Source of the DNA: Trichopria drosophilae
Taxonomy: Eukaryota; Arthropoda; Insecta; Hymenoptera; Diapriidae
DNA length: 64,000 nucleotides
Assembly: GCA_030407085.1 (NCBI GenBank)
Contig: CM059582.1
Span: 72,254,001-72,318,000, forward strand
Reading direction: 5' to 3'
In this document: positions 11,351 to 21,514 of the stretch, in pieces
Layout of the letters: each line of letters begins with the position of its first letter
How positions within the stretch are numbered: the stretch's first letter is position 1
Notes under the pieces: model-generated
Seen by the model: the letters and a program-made list of their open reading frames with translations, nothing else
The model's database searches: none
Told to the model about the DNA's origin: nothing
Made by a program: the position numbers and the translations under genes

Positions 11351-11389
11351 GAGAGAAAGAGAGAGATTGATTGATTGATTGATTGATTG
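11351..11389 (+). repeat. (GA)-rich flank and (ATTG)n tail of CR1-like element 1
   Basis: A GA-rich stretch (11351-11366) is followed directly by six ATTG units and then TCTTTATTATGG. Read on the minus strand this is a polyadenylation-like AATAAAGA followed by (CAAT)n, the short-repeat tail typical of CR1/L2-type elements, and then (TC)n of the target. Confidence 0.7.
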
Positions 11390-11669
11390 TCTTTATTATG
11401 GCTTGAGGTATTACCTCTTAGGCCAACCAATATAGAGCATACATGCAAATAACTAAAACTAAAACTAAGCTTAATATACCAAGTCATACTAACAGATGCA
11501 TATAAAAGCGCAATACTAGTTCTATAACAAAGGAGATATAAAATAGATATATAATAATAATAATAATAGTCGAGCGATTACAACGTAGGGTAGGGTACAC
11601 GCATACCAGAAGTAAAAGTGGACTAAAATACTAATGTTAAATACTAAAAATACTAATACTAATACTAAT

Positions 11670-13621
11670 AATGCTAATACGGAAATCTCAAGGGTACATG
11701 TGTGGACCGCCTGGTGAACGTGTACATAAGATCACCCATCTTTTCTATATGGATGATCTTAAATTATACGCATCAGGCGAAGATCAATTACATCGATCTC
11801 TGAACATCGCCCTCACATACTCGAGAGATATCGGTATGGAATTCGGATTGGACAAATGTGCAGTCGTTCATTTGCACAGAGGAAGGTCAGGCTCCCATAA
11901 CAACGATATGGAGCTCGTCAACGGAAATGTCATCCGCCACCTTAGCGCCGAAGAAGCCTACACATACCTTGGCGTACCTCAAAGGCATGTCCAGGATGTG
12001 CAGGCTGCTAAAACCACCATCATTAAGAAATACCGGCGCATTCTCCGTCAGATCTGGTCATCAGAATTGACCGGGAGAAATAAGGTGGCAGCCACGAATA
12101 TGTTGGCCGTATCACCAGTGCTCTATTCTTTTGGAACACTGAAGTGGAACGTTGACGAGCTAAGGGATCTTGACCAAAGCACACGGAAGATGATTTGTAT
12201 GCAACGCAGTTTGCATCCAAGATCTTCCGTGGAACGACTGTATTTGCCCCGAAATATGGGAGGTCGTGGCCTTTTAAGCCTGGAGTGTATGCATGACCGA
12301 CTGGTTCTCGAAACAGCTTGCGACGTGATTAATCGAACGGAGGATCCCCTGATGATGCTAGTACATCAGCATGAAATTCAGGGGAAGGGGGCGTTTTTGT
12401 ACAACGCGGCGGAACGAGCGGCGCGAAACCTCGGTCTGGTTTTCAACGTGGGACGTAGTGGTGCACAGGAGGCTGAATCAGTCATCAATCTGTGCCCAGT
12501 GCGTCTCAGGGCTAACATACGGAAGGAACAACTCCGTATGTTGGAGGGAAGGCATATCGACAAGCCGTTGCATGGACAATTCTTTCGAAATGTCCAACAA
12601 CTTGGCTTGTCGGCAGAGATGACCTTCTCCTTCTTAAGATCAGCCGGCTTGAAATCCGAGACCGAGGGTTTTATCTTCGCGTGCCAGGATGGGGTCATCA
12701 ATACCTTAGCGTACCGCAAGAACATCTTAAACCAGGCGGTACAGAGTACGCTTTGTAGATTGTGTAGATGTCATGCTGAGACACTAATGCATCTTTTGGC
12801 AGCATGTCCAATATATGCAGTTTCAGCATACATCGAACGTCACAATGCGGCTCTTCGAGTGCTGTATTACCATCTTCGCAGCACTTATGGTATTGATGCA
12901 ACCCCAGTTTTGCCGTACGTCCCCACTGATATTGAATCCGTAGTCGGGAATGAGTCTTGCCGAATATACTGGAATTACTCATTCCCGACGAGCAGGCAAA
13001 TATCAGCCAATAAGCCTGACATCGTCCTTGTTGACTTCGATGACAAATCCATCTTCGTCATCGAGTTTTCTGCACCAGCAGAAACAAATATAGTCAGCAA
13101 AGAGGACGAAAAACGGATGAAATATCAGGAACTCCTGTTCGAGATTCGCAGGCTATATCGAGGATTCAAAATCAAGCTCGTCGTGCTGTTAATTGGAGTG
13201 CTGGGAGGAATGAGACCAACTTTCCTCCAAAACATCAAAAGCATTCTGGCCTGTCGAGAACATGCAAATTCCATCGCAGGCCGAATGCAGAAAGCAGTGC
13301 TACTGGGATCTCTCCGTCTACTGAGGTCACACGAGATCCTGTAACCACTTACCCAATGGTAGAGGGAGTGGTTACAGTTGCAAACGACATGGCCCGGTGC
13401 AGTCTGCAGCGGAGGAGATGGATATCGGAGCCACTATTCTACTGCAGACTGCACACGTGGATTCTGGAGGGCCAAGGGAGGTTAGGGTTTTAGTCGGTAA
13501 ACCTTGCCGTTAACATCAAAGGTGAGGGAGTCCGACACACGGGGGGTTACACAACATCTTCAATCCCCTATGGTGCCTAATGCATTTCCCCTCTCCGTCA
13601 AAAAAAAAAAAAAAAAAAAAA
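11670..13621 (+). mobile_element. 5'-truncated R2-like non-LTR retrotransposon with poly-A tail
   Basis: The insertion comprises a 3' part of a single ORF (11671-13344), a 3' UTR of about 255 bp and an A tract at 13600-13622. It lies in the opposite orientation within the 3' UTR of CR1-like element 1. AATACTAA-type sequence occurs on both sides, so a target duplication is likely but its edges are blurred by local repeats of that motif. Confidence 0.75.
11671..13344 (+). CDS. R2-like retrotransposon polyprotein, C-terminal part (RT + zinc finger + restriction-like endonuclease)
   Basis: The 557-codon frame lacks the N-terminal half of the protein. Near residues 20-35 is THLFYMDDLKLYA, the catalytic YMDD motif C of the reverse transcriptase, followed by GMEFGLDKCAVVHLHRG and the thumb region (EEAYTYLGVPQ). 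Around residues 365-390 a Cys-Cys-His-Cys finger (CRLCRCHAETLMHLLAAC) is visible. Around residues 445-475 NKPDIVLVDFD and FVIEFSAPAE match the PD-(D/E)XK-type restriction-like endonuclease of R2/R4-group elements. Such enzymes nick DNA at a chosen site and copy the element RNA there. No internal stop is present, so the copy may be young. The first methionine is arbitrary because the element is truncated. Confidence 0.75.
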   Translation: MLIRKSQGYMCGPPGERVHKITHLFYMDDLKLYASGEDQLHRSLNIALTYSRDIGMEFGLDKCAVVHLHRGRSGSHNNDMELVNGNVIRHLSAEEAYTYLGVPQRHVQDVQAAKTTIIKKYRRILRQIWSSELTGRNKVAATNMLAVSPVLYSFGTLKWNVDELRDLDQSTRKMICMQRSLHPRSSVERLYLPRNMGGRGLLSLECMHDRLVLETACDVINRTEDPLMMLVHQHEIQGKGAFLYNAAERAARNLGLVFNVGRSGAQEAESVINLCPVRLRANIRKEQLRMLEGRHIDKPLHGQFFRNVQQLGLSAEMTFSFLRSAGLKSETEGFIFACQDGVINTLAYRKNILNQAVQSTLCRLCRCHAETLMHLLAACPIYAVSAYIERHNAALRVLYYHLRSTYGIDATPVLPYVPTDIESVVGNESCRIYWNYSFPTSRQISANKPDIVLVDFDDKSIFVIEFSAPAETNIVSKEDEKRMKYQELLFEIRRLYRGFKIKLVVLLIGVLGGMRPTFLQNIKSILACREHANSIAGRMQKAVLLGSLRLLRSHEIL

Positions 13622-13647
13622 ATACTAAAATATAAAATACAAAATAA

Positions 13648-15030
13648 TTACACTGAAGTCCGACTTAATAGGAATTTTTTTAGTTTTACTTTAAACGAAT
13701 ACACATTTTCACTTGCGCGAATTTCGACTGGAAGTTCATTCCATAACCGGGTAGATGTGACAATAAAAGAGTTGGAATAGGATTCTAGCCGATGTGTCGG
13801 TACTCGAAGTTCTTGCATAGAGCCTGGTCGAAGAGCCCTGGATGTAGATTCTTCACGCCACTGATAACGTTCATAAAGATAGTGGGGTACGTGGGTCTTA
13901 ATAATCTTATAGGTGACGATACCAATATAGTATAACCTACGCGATTTGGTGTTGAGCCAGCCAAGCTTATTACGATATGGGGTAATGTGCTCATCGCGCC
14001 GTAGATCGAAGATGAAACGAATGCCCGCATTAAACATTCGTTCCACCCTGATTTTTTGAGTTACATTGATGTCGTTGTAAACTGCGCAGCAGTAATCGAA
14101 GTAGGGTAAAATCAACGAGGAAACAAGGGTTTGCCTAACATCAGTTGGTAGTTGAGCACGGTTATTATGTAGTTGACGTAGAGTGGAGAAGACTTCATTG
14201 GACATTTGTATAAGATGGTACTTCCACGAGAGCGTTCCATCAAACACGAGACCCAAGTTCCTCACCGATTTAACCCACGGTATGACCGAATTATTAATAA
14301 CAATCGGTGTGATCGAATCAGTATTAAAGGTGTTCAGATAAAAAGCACTGCCGACCAGTAATGCCTTAGTTTTTTCAAAGTTAAGGACGAGGTCATTGCT
14401 ATTTGCCCATTGACAGAAGCGAGTGATATCGGATGTCACCTTTGCAATGGCGATGTCAAGTTCTGAAACACGACATTTAAGAAAAATTTGAGTGTCGTCA
14501 GCGAAAATCATATGATCACTATGATGGAGAACCCCAGGTAGATCGTTAATAAATACTGAAAACAACAAAGGTCCTAACACAGAACCTTGGGGCACTCCAG
14601 CATCCACTGGAAGCCACGACAATCTAGTGCCATCCACCCCTGTGACAGCCTGAGATCGACACGAGAGGTAAGACGCAAACCACCGAATAGCGGTATCCGA
14701 TAAATTAGCCATTTTTAGTTTCTGCAGCAAAAGCCTATGACTAATAGTATCGAACGCACGGCTAAAGTCAAAGAGGATAACAATAGTTATCATGCGATTG
14801 TCTATTGCTTGCCTACAATATTCAGATACATATAATAGTGCTGTTTGCGTGCTGTAGTCTTTACGGAAACCCGATTGGTGAGGATCAAACCAATTACTGT
14901 TATTCAGGAACCCAAGTAGCTGATTGAAAACAATACGTTCTAGTATTTTAGAGAGAGCAGGAACAGTAGCGATAAGTCGGTAATGAGCAGGAGAAACAGG
15001 GTTAGTAATTTTGCTAATGGGTATCATCAA
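13648..15030 (-). pseudogene. CR1-like element 1 ORF2, reverse transcriptase domain
   Basis: The 460-codon frame holds the whole reverse transcriptase core. It has a finger motif QSGFRKDYSTQTALL, motif A with catalytic Asp (VILFDFSRAFDTISH), motif B (GVPQGSVLGPLLF) and motif C with the Asp pair (FADDTQIFLKC). The thumb and C-terminal region follow (LILPYFDYCCAVYND, then RLWNELPVEIR near the end). It is open to its natural stop. Upstream the frame is lost near 15030-15135, so the protein cannot be made from ORF2 as a unit. It would act in target-primed reverse transcription. Confidence 0.8.
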
Positions 15031-15089
15031 TGATTTTTTCCAGTCAGCAGGAAAGATGGATAAATTAAGCGATTCATTGAAGAGATGAA

Positions 15090-15509
15090 CTATGTGAGGG
15101 GCAATGACAGGGAATGATTTGATGTAGGTATCGAATCAGAGCCACATGCCTCCGACTTTGCTTCCGACAAACGAGCAGCTACGTCCTCGATGGTGACATT
15201 AGCGAAGAAAAATCTACTATCGTTAAAATCTCCGTGATAAAAGTCTTCATCGAAATTTAGGTCGAAAAGATCAGTGTAAGGAGAAACAGAAGCTGTGTGA
15301 AAGGAATTGAGTTCATCCAAAGTGCAACACAACGGTTTAACAGCTTTATTGGAAGCCACCAGATCAAGGTTGCGCAACTCCTTCCACATGGTCTTAGCAT
15401 CCCGAATATTAGCAAGTTTGTTTCGATAGTAGTTTGCCCTCGCCAATACCCATGCCTGCTTATTAGCCTTATTAGCAGAAATGAGTCTAATTCTTAAGAT
15501 CATGTCCAC
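15090..15509 (-). pseudogene. CR1-like element 1 ORF2, linker between endonuclease and RT
   Basis: This 139-codon frame corresponds to the region between endonuclease and reverse transcriptase (NKQAWVLARANYYRNKLAN, compare the RARFKERDKLFSRAKR region of elements A and C). It is out of frame with the domains on both sides. At its upstream end the endonuclease stops right after a CGHD motif, and the expected 80-100 residues before the linker are missing. An internal deletion plus frameshift is likely. Confidence 0.65.
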
Positions 15510-16251
15510 AGATAAAAGGTAGATTGGCTTGGCTATGTCCTAGGACATTTGTAAGGCTATCGACAAGGCAGTGGTCAATCCATGTATCAGTTCGATTCGT
15601 ATGATTAGTAGGATGATATGGCACGATTTGAAGAGCATTGGCTACGGCAAACTGCTGCAAATATGTAGATTCAAAATTAGCACGATTTAAGTCAACATTG
15701 AAATCACCCATAATAATGATTCGATCATAATTACAGCTATGTTTTTGCAGTACAGATTCAAATAGTTCGAGAAGAGCTTTCTTCGGTGGTCGATAGATAA
15801 CCGCAAGTAGCACTCTGAGGTTCGCAGTGGCGGTTTGACCGACTTCAACAAGCATAAACTCGAGGGGGTTAACGGAAGAGCATTCAGATTTTTCTAAGAT
15901 TTTATAATTTAGAGCGGTATGAATATACATAGCGACACCTCCACCGAGCTTATACTTGCGGTCATTGCGAATCAAGTGATAGTTAGGCAAAGAAAAATAG
16001 GAGTCAACAGTTTTAGTATTAAACCAGGTTTCAGAAAGAATAATAATATGATAAAAATTTTCGGTGAAATAAGATTTAAAAAAAGAAAATTTATTAGCAG
16101 AGCCGAGAGATTGAACATTAATATGACATACTTTTAGATTAATATAGTTACCGTGTACTGGAATTATTGAATTAATTAAAGCCTGGTTGCTTCCGGAAGT
16201 CGATGCAGCCGTTTCACTATTTTCGCGAACACTAAGAGTGCCACATGCCAA
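15487..16251 (-). pseudogene. CR1-like element 1 ORF2, APE-type endonuclease domain
   Basis: The 254-codon frame has the ordered motifs of the apurinic-like endonuclease of non-LTR elements. These are an Asn motif (CHINVQSL), catalytic Glu in LSETWF, YRPP, Asp and Asn in MGDFNVDLN, IDHCLV, and the final His in CGHDL. In living elements it nicks the target strand to prime reverse transcription. Its start lies four bases downstream of the ORF1 stop. It terminates early by frameshift or deletion. Confidence 0.8.
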
Positions 16252-16254
16252 ACG

Positions 16255-17355
16255 TCAATCGCTAATTCTTCGAAGATCTTCCTCGCAAGTAATGTCGATC
16301 GCGTTAGCGCCGCTAGTTGGTCGAAAGCGTACAATGCCGTGATAGGTGTAAACATACTTATGCGGATGGTCCTTCACTAACGCACGTGCTTTTCTGAGTA
16401 AGTTAAGCGTCGCAGATGGTAAGTGCTCATTGATAAAAACGCGGTTTTTCGCATAAGAGTTATCAATGTCGATGGTAAATAGCATCTTCTTAGCTCTCAT
16501 GCCTTTGATGAAGGCAAATCGTAGGTCGGGATTGGAGAGTTTTACCAGTATTGCTGGGTGCCTATGGGATGTTGACGAAGACGCAAGCATGGAAGCAGAT
16601 GAGTCGGTGCCATTTGTGCGTTGTAGCCGATAAGCAGAAAGAATGTCTTCTATGTGAAGCGTCACATTCAATACATCGGCAATTTTTAGTGATATATGTC
16701 GCAAATCTTCCATGCCTTTCGGAGGAATCCCTGTGATTATTAAGTCGCAGTTCCGAATGTCATAGCCCATAGTCGCTCGATCTGCCTTTAAGGACTGTAC
16801 ATCAGTTTGGAGTGATTTTACACTAACTTCTATGTCTTCTACTCGCTCCTCCAGCGTCAATATTCGATCCATCTTTCCATTTATTTCTTCAAAGCGCGCA
16901 TTCTGTTGCGCGTTGAATTGTTCTTGTCTATCAAGATATAGTTGTAGCGCAGGAGGTATGGCACACGTATCGGACGTATCCGATTCTACAGAAGTAGCGC
17001 TATTGGAACGGAGAAGACGAGGCGGAGCGAGCAGAGTTGAGTTCAGCTTCCTTTTTTTGCTCTTAGCGGCAGGTGTATTAACGCAGCAAACAAATGCACC
17101 CGATGCAGTCGTGGCCGCATTTTCAGGTTTGCAATCTTCATGAAATGCAAGTGCGCAAACAACACATTTTATTTTATCGTCACCAACGAGTTCGGCATTG
17201 CATTTATTGCAATTCTCCATTTGAGAAGCGTGCACGAGATAATAAGATAATAAGAGCCCGAAATATAGCCGTACGTGCGTTAAAGAGAGAAGGCTATACA
17301 AGCGTGTGGTAAACCCGCTTGGTAGGGGCGCGTGAACCGTACGCGTCTCGTGCAC
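16255..17355 (-). CDS. CR1-like element 1 ORF1 protein (PHD-like finger, coiled coil, RRM-like/C-terminal domain)
   Basis: The 366-codon frame is open. Near residues 49-90 a Cys/His-rich PHD-like finger is visible (CNKCNAELVG, CVVCALAFHEDC). A serine-rich basic segment follows, then a coiled-coil stretch (ILTLEERVEDIEVSVKSLQ) and a C-terminal part with LIITGIP and VFINEHLP, features of the RNA-binding ORF1 of CR1/L2-type elements. It would coat the element RNA. ORF2 begins almost immediately downstream. The first 45 residues may be untranslated sequence, with the real start at the methionine just before ENCNKCNAEL. Confidence 0.75.
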   Translation of the reverse strand: MHETRTVHAPLPSGFTTRLYSLLSLTHVRLYFGLLLSYYLVHASQMENCNKCNAELVGDDKIKCVVCALAFHEDCKPENAATTASGAFVCCVNTPAAKSKKRKLNSTLLAPPRLLRSNSATSVESDTSDTCAIPPALQLYLDRQEQFNAQQNARFEEINGKMDRILTLEERVEDIEVSVKSLQTDVQSLKADRATMGYDIRNCDLIITGIPPKGMEDLRHISLKIADVLNVTLHIEDILSAYRLQRTNGTDSSASMLASSSTSHRHPAILVKLSNPDLRFAFIKGMRAKKMLFTIDIDNSYAKNRVFINEHLPSATLNLLRKARALVKDHPHKYVYTYHGIVRFRPTSGANAIDITCEEDLRRISD

Positions 17356-17944
17356 CGCGCAGCACGTGAAGAGAGGGGCAGCCCGCCGATAAGCCGTCAG
17401 CTGAATGTAAAGTTAAGAAATAAGGCAGATGATCACAATACGAGTGGTTGAACTAATCAATCACGACAATGCATGCGTGATTACAAGGCAAATGTCAGGC
17501 AGAAAACCATTTGGATAATGAATATTAATTTAGCAATTATAGGCATTCACAGGTCTCGCATCTCCACATTTCACCAACCTGCCAGTGGAAAGAAAGCGAA
17601 GTCAAAGGTGACAAACACTCGGTGATCGGTGTCATGCGACAAAGTGTCGAAGTCACTGACAGCTAGTGGGCAGCGCCATTTTGCGTAGTGTGACGTAGGC
17701 GATGACGTTTCGGGCGTGCGCAGTTGTCTTGGTGGAAAAGCAGCAACGGTTAATTCCAGAATGACACTTTTAACTTTTCTCGCCTGAAGTAGACTCGGAG
17801 ATAAATATCCCAATTAGTGATCGTGATCCGAGTCTGCTCAGGAACGTCTGTACAAAATTTTAACTCCCACAAAACGGGGTTTAGAGTGCAATTTAGAGAA
17901 ATTTAGCGGAGCTCGACAAAACGTGACTGCGTGTACTCACCGCT
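17356..17944 (-). mobile_element. 5' UTR of CR1-like element 1
   Basis: About 590 bp without a credible frame lie between ORF1 and the (GA)n tract. The last bases before the tract (TACTCACCGCTAGA on the plus strand) resemble the corresponding 5' end of element A (TACTCACCGGTTTGGA). This supports the view that both mark true element starts. An internal promoter is expected here but I cannot point to it. Confidence 0.5.
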
Positions 17945-17969
17945 AGAGAGAGAGAGGAGAGAGAGAGAG

Positions 17970-18006
<37 letters not shown>
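17945..18006 (+). repeat. (GA)n microsatellite at the 5' end of CR1-like element 1
   Basis: About 60 bp of GA repeats with a few interruptions (AATG). The tract lies directly against the 5' UTR, mirroring the GA-rich stretch beyond the 3' tail at 11351-11366. Confidence 0.9.
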
Positions 18007-18010
<4 letters not shown>

Positions 18011-18850
18011 TCGACAATTAAAGATGACAGTTCGAAAGTTAAATTCATTACGAATAAGGCGACCTTATGTGGGCTTTTGGACACGGTTCTAATGTGAAGG
18101 AATTTGTTATTATCATAATGATAAATACTTTGTTGTCTTTCGTTTTGTTTTTACACTGACAGAAAGAAAGATGTAGTGTAGATAAGATGAATTAGACCAT
18201 GTAAGATTTAAGCATGGACTGACTTTAAGATGTAATGATTTTAATTATTTGATTTAAGACTGCAGTATATCGCGATTTAATATACATACAAAAATTAATT
18301 GTTTAAACGATGTCAAGTTAATGACTGAACATTTTTTATTTAAAATTGAAAGATCTTTGGAACGCTCCATTGTATTATAAACCAATCGAAAATTGTATTC
18401 ATACGTCTATGCACATTTCAATTAGATCGAATATCGTAGAAAAGAATTATTCAATTGTGAAAGTGCGGTGACCATCATATTGGTGCTAGTTCTTGAAACG
18501 ATTTAATATTGCGTTTAACTTCTTCATCATCTGAGTATCGTAACTCGCAAATTATCGAAAATGAACACGTATGGGACCATCTATCCTAATCTCGAGAGGA
18601 AAATCGGATGATACCGAGAGGGATCTAGTGACCGTGAAAATAATATGTTTTTGTTACACTCTGATTTGATTTCCGATTCATAGCATTTGACGAAGAGATA
18701 CCACAATCTAGAGAGAAAGGTACGACGTATATCCATGAATTAGAGGCACCACGCCATATGTGGAAGTGGCAAAGAGTGTGTGAGAGAGAGAATGATGCGT
18801 CAATTAATGAAGGGGACAAGCAAATCAGTATTAGGTTCTAGAAATGTAGA
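18007..18850. other. No recognisable gene
   Basis: AT-rich sequence with stops in all frames. A phrase near 18620-18645 (AGTGACCGTGAAAAT) resembles the degenerate repeats at 24.7-26.3 kb, so part of this is old repeat sequence. Confidence 0.4.
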
Positions 18851-18853
18851 ATA

Positions 18854-19265
18854 TTATCGACGTGCAAGGATTCCCCGGACCTGGTAATCGGTTTATACCG
18901 AAGAAAATGTGCATTATGGATATTTCCGACAGTGATGTTGTAAAGTACGTTTTGAACGTAAAACAATTCGTTATTGCACAATTATCATGGTCTACGATGG
19001 GAATCAGGCGATATACCCTTTGATGCAATCAACGAAACGTTGGAGGACATCGTTACATGTGCTCACAAGATATACATAAAAGGCGCAGACAAATAAAAGA
19101 CATAGGTTACAGAAAATTTTAGATGCTGACAATGTTGTCGACATAGACATATTAGCCTGTCCATCTCTACCGAAACTCATAGGACAACAACAACGTCGAT
19201 TGTCAATAAATTGCGAAAATCATACATTTAACGGAAAGTGTGCTAATCAAAATGTTGAAATGCTT
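18854..19265 (+). pseudogene. Decayed copy of an insect-expanded protein family (IDVQGF...KE type)
   Basis: One plus-strand frame reads IIDVQGFPGPGNRFIPKKMC followed by IMDISDSDVVKYVL. After a frame change KIYIKGADK is readable, then IDILACPSLPKL, a His/Cys stretch and CANQNV. The same order (VDVQGF, F-x-x-KE, YVKGxxK, GCPSL, Cys-His, CxxxN) occurs in an uncharacterised, transposon-like protein family that I recall from ants, wasps and aphids. There are several frame breaks and stops, so this is a dead remnant. The function of the family is unknown to me. The foldback element inserts 80 bases downstream. Confidence 0.5.
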
Positions 19266-20328
19266 TAAAATTGAATATTGTAAAATCTTCAAGACTAGCC
19301 TGCATCTCTTCAAAGGTCAATGCGAATTTACCAGAAATTATAGGGGAGATCGCTCAGTTGGCTGAATTCAGCGTGCCGATTTTAAAAACGCCGTAAAGTG
19401 GCGCCCCGAGGGAATCCCATCGGTAACTAAATGGGGAAAAAGGAGAGAAATATATTATCACCGCGGAAAAGGATAGGACAGAGTTTGATCGAAATTAAAC
19501 ATAACACTATCGGTACGATAGGAGCATCAGGGGACCGCGGGGCATAGCGTGGTTGGTTTCGAAACTTGATATCGGAGAGCCAAAAAGAAATCGAGAAAAC
19601 GGCAGGGACGACTCGCACAATATGCGCACGGGGCCCTGCGCTAAGGCAGATTGAAAATTTTATTATTTTTCTAAGAAATAAAAATGCCTTATCATACAAA
19701 ATCATTCAATAATTATATTCCAATTTATATTTTTAATAAATCATTAATTAAAATTATTATAGCTTTGTGAGCAGTAATTATCTAAATTTATCAAACTTGT
19801 GTAATTTTTAATATTACACATTCATTTTTTAGTCGCAATTTTAGATTAATAATTTTTTTTTTATTTCATTATTTATATAAATAACAAGTAAATAGGTCCT
19901 CAATTCTTATTTGTTTAATTATTATTATATTAATAGCACTTAATCATTAATTTTTATAAAATTAAATTACTCGTTCAATTCATTATATTTTTCAATAAAA
20001 AAAATATTGAAAATTAAGAAAATTATGCGTAATTAACAACTGTAAAACACAACCTAATACATGCGTACAATGTCATTTGCGAATTTAATTAACTACATAA
20101 ATATATGCTTGAAATTATTAATATCTTAATTATTACCAGATTAATGTTATGAAAGTGATGTAAATTCGTGAGTAACATTTTAATTTTATTTATCTTGTAT
20201 ATTTACACTTTTCGTAATTAAATATTTACATAGTGATTATTGTAAATATCCCAACTACTGAACTTATTTCAATTATTTTATATATTTTTATCGGTTACAG
20301 CTAAAAGTAAAGTGCAAAAGTTTTTAAA

Positions 20329-20394
20329 TTAGGTTGAGTGGTTACAGCGCTGGACTTGTAAGTCAAAATATTGAAGTTCGAATCTCCGTCGGGA
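20329..20394 (+). repeat. tRNA-like sequence at inner end of left foldback arm
   Basis: Box A-like TAGGTTGAGTGG and box B-like AGTTCGAATCT are about 40 bases apart, with an anticodon-loop-like GGACTTGTAAGTC between them (TGT at the anticodon position). The acceptor stem does not close convincingly. It is best read as a tRNA-derived core shared by both arms. Confidence 0.5.
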
Positions 20395-21097
20395 AATTTT
20401 TTTTTAATTTAATTTATACATATATGATTACCTATTATAAATGCCCTAACTATTGAACGTATTTTAATTGTTTTAATTTTTGAAAAAATCAGGCATATCC
20501 AGTCTACTGACTTAATTCTAATAGTAACGGACCCAGGTACGTTATCACACCCTTTTCAGATAAATGTCTACAATATCGTTTAACAATTAAATTAATTGTT
20601 ATTCTTGAAATTACAAAGTTTGATAGTTTACATTATTCACAAGCACATTATGTACAATGGTAAAAGTGCGTTATTTCAGTTGCTTCTACTAATATATTTG
20701 AAGAAAAAAGTGTAAGGAAGTAAAAAATTAGAATTTGTTATATTTGTAATTTGTAAACGTGTAAAGAGTGTAATTTTCGGAAGGTTTTGTAATCACCTTG
20801 GTGAACGAGAATAAACACATATTATTACTAATAATATTCTGTTTAATTAATATTATATTGTGCATAGCGCTTTTCTTTCAATCAACTTTGGTCTACATAT
20901 TATAGGATATTTATATTCATTAATAATATTGAATCGAATAAATAATAGAAATGGAAACCAACAATATTATTTTCTCCCTAAAATTTGGATATCTCGCTAT
21001 CTCACTGTAATCGTTAAAAAAGTAAGTAAAATAATTTAGATACGTCTAGCAGATAAAGTTTACAAAAAAATCACTATGTAAATTACATTAAAAAAAT

Positions 21098-21165
21098 CTC
21101 CGACGAAGACGCGATCCTTAGGGGATTGAACTACAAGTCCGACGATGTACCCACTCAAACGTGGT
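21098..21165 (-). repeat. tRNA-like sequence at inner end of right foldback arm
   Basis: The minus strand reads TTTGAGTGGGTACATCGTCG, then GGACTTGTAGTTCAATCCCC. This is the inverted and somewhat diverged counterpart of 20329-20394. Confidence 0.5.
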
Positions 21166-21514
21166 ACAATTTTAGTGCCAAAATCGAATTAACCACTATT
21201 AAAGTTGTGCTAGAACATCATTTATTGGATATCAGTACTAAAAAAAAACGGCAAAAAGAGAAAATAAAATTACTTTTTGCAGAATGAAAACGTTTGCTTA
21301 TCTAGATTATCCGATTTTACATCCGTTAATAAGCATTCATTGAATAATTAATACAATCGGAATTAAAGTTAATTTAAAGACTTTTGCACTTTACTTTTAG
21401 CTGTAACCGATAAAAATATATAAAATAATTGAAATAAGTTCAGTAGTTGGTATATTTACAATAATCACTATGTAAATATTTAATTACGAAAAGTGTAAAT
21501 ATACAAGATAATAG

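Larger units (their letters stand above)
11366..17944 (-). mobile_element. CR1-like non-LTR retrotransposon, element 1 (near full length, broken ORF2)
   Basis: In element orientation the order is 5' UTR (17944-17356), ORF1 (17355-16255), ORF2 endonuclease (16251-15487), ORF2 linker and reverse transcriptase (15509-13648), and 3' UTR ending in (CAAT)n at 11366. The 3' UTR is split by an R2-like insertion at about 11670-13621. The 5' end runs up to a (GA)n tract at 17945-18006, and a GA-rich stretch lies just beyond the 3' tail, consistent with integration into a microsatellite. ORF1 with a PHD-like finger, APE-type endonuclease and a simple-repeat tail place it in the CR1/L2 group. It is related to elements A, B and C further right but is a separate family. 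Confidence 0.8.

Noticed and set aside
12023..12982. Minus-strand frames under the R2-like protein
   Set aside because: They are shadows of the 557-codon plus-strand frame, which carries the recognisable motifs.
17893..18084. Ser-Leu-rich frame
   Set aside because: Translation of the (GA)n tract on the minus strand.
19427..19705. 92-codon frame found in both foldback arms (also 22733-23011)
   Set aside because: The arms are near-identical inverted copies, so the same chance frame appears twice. It has no recognisable motif.
20329..20394. Possible tRNA-Thr gene
   Set aside because: Poor acceptor stem and an inverted diverged copy at the inner end of the other foldback arm.
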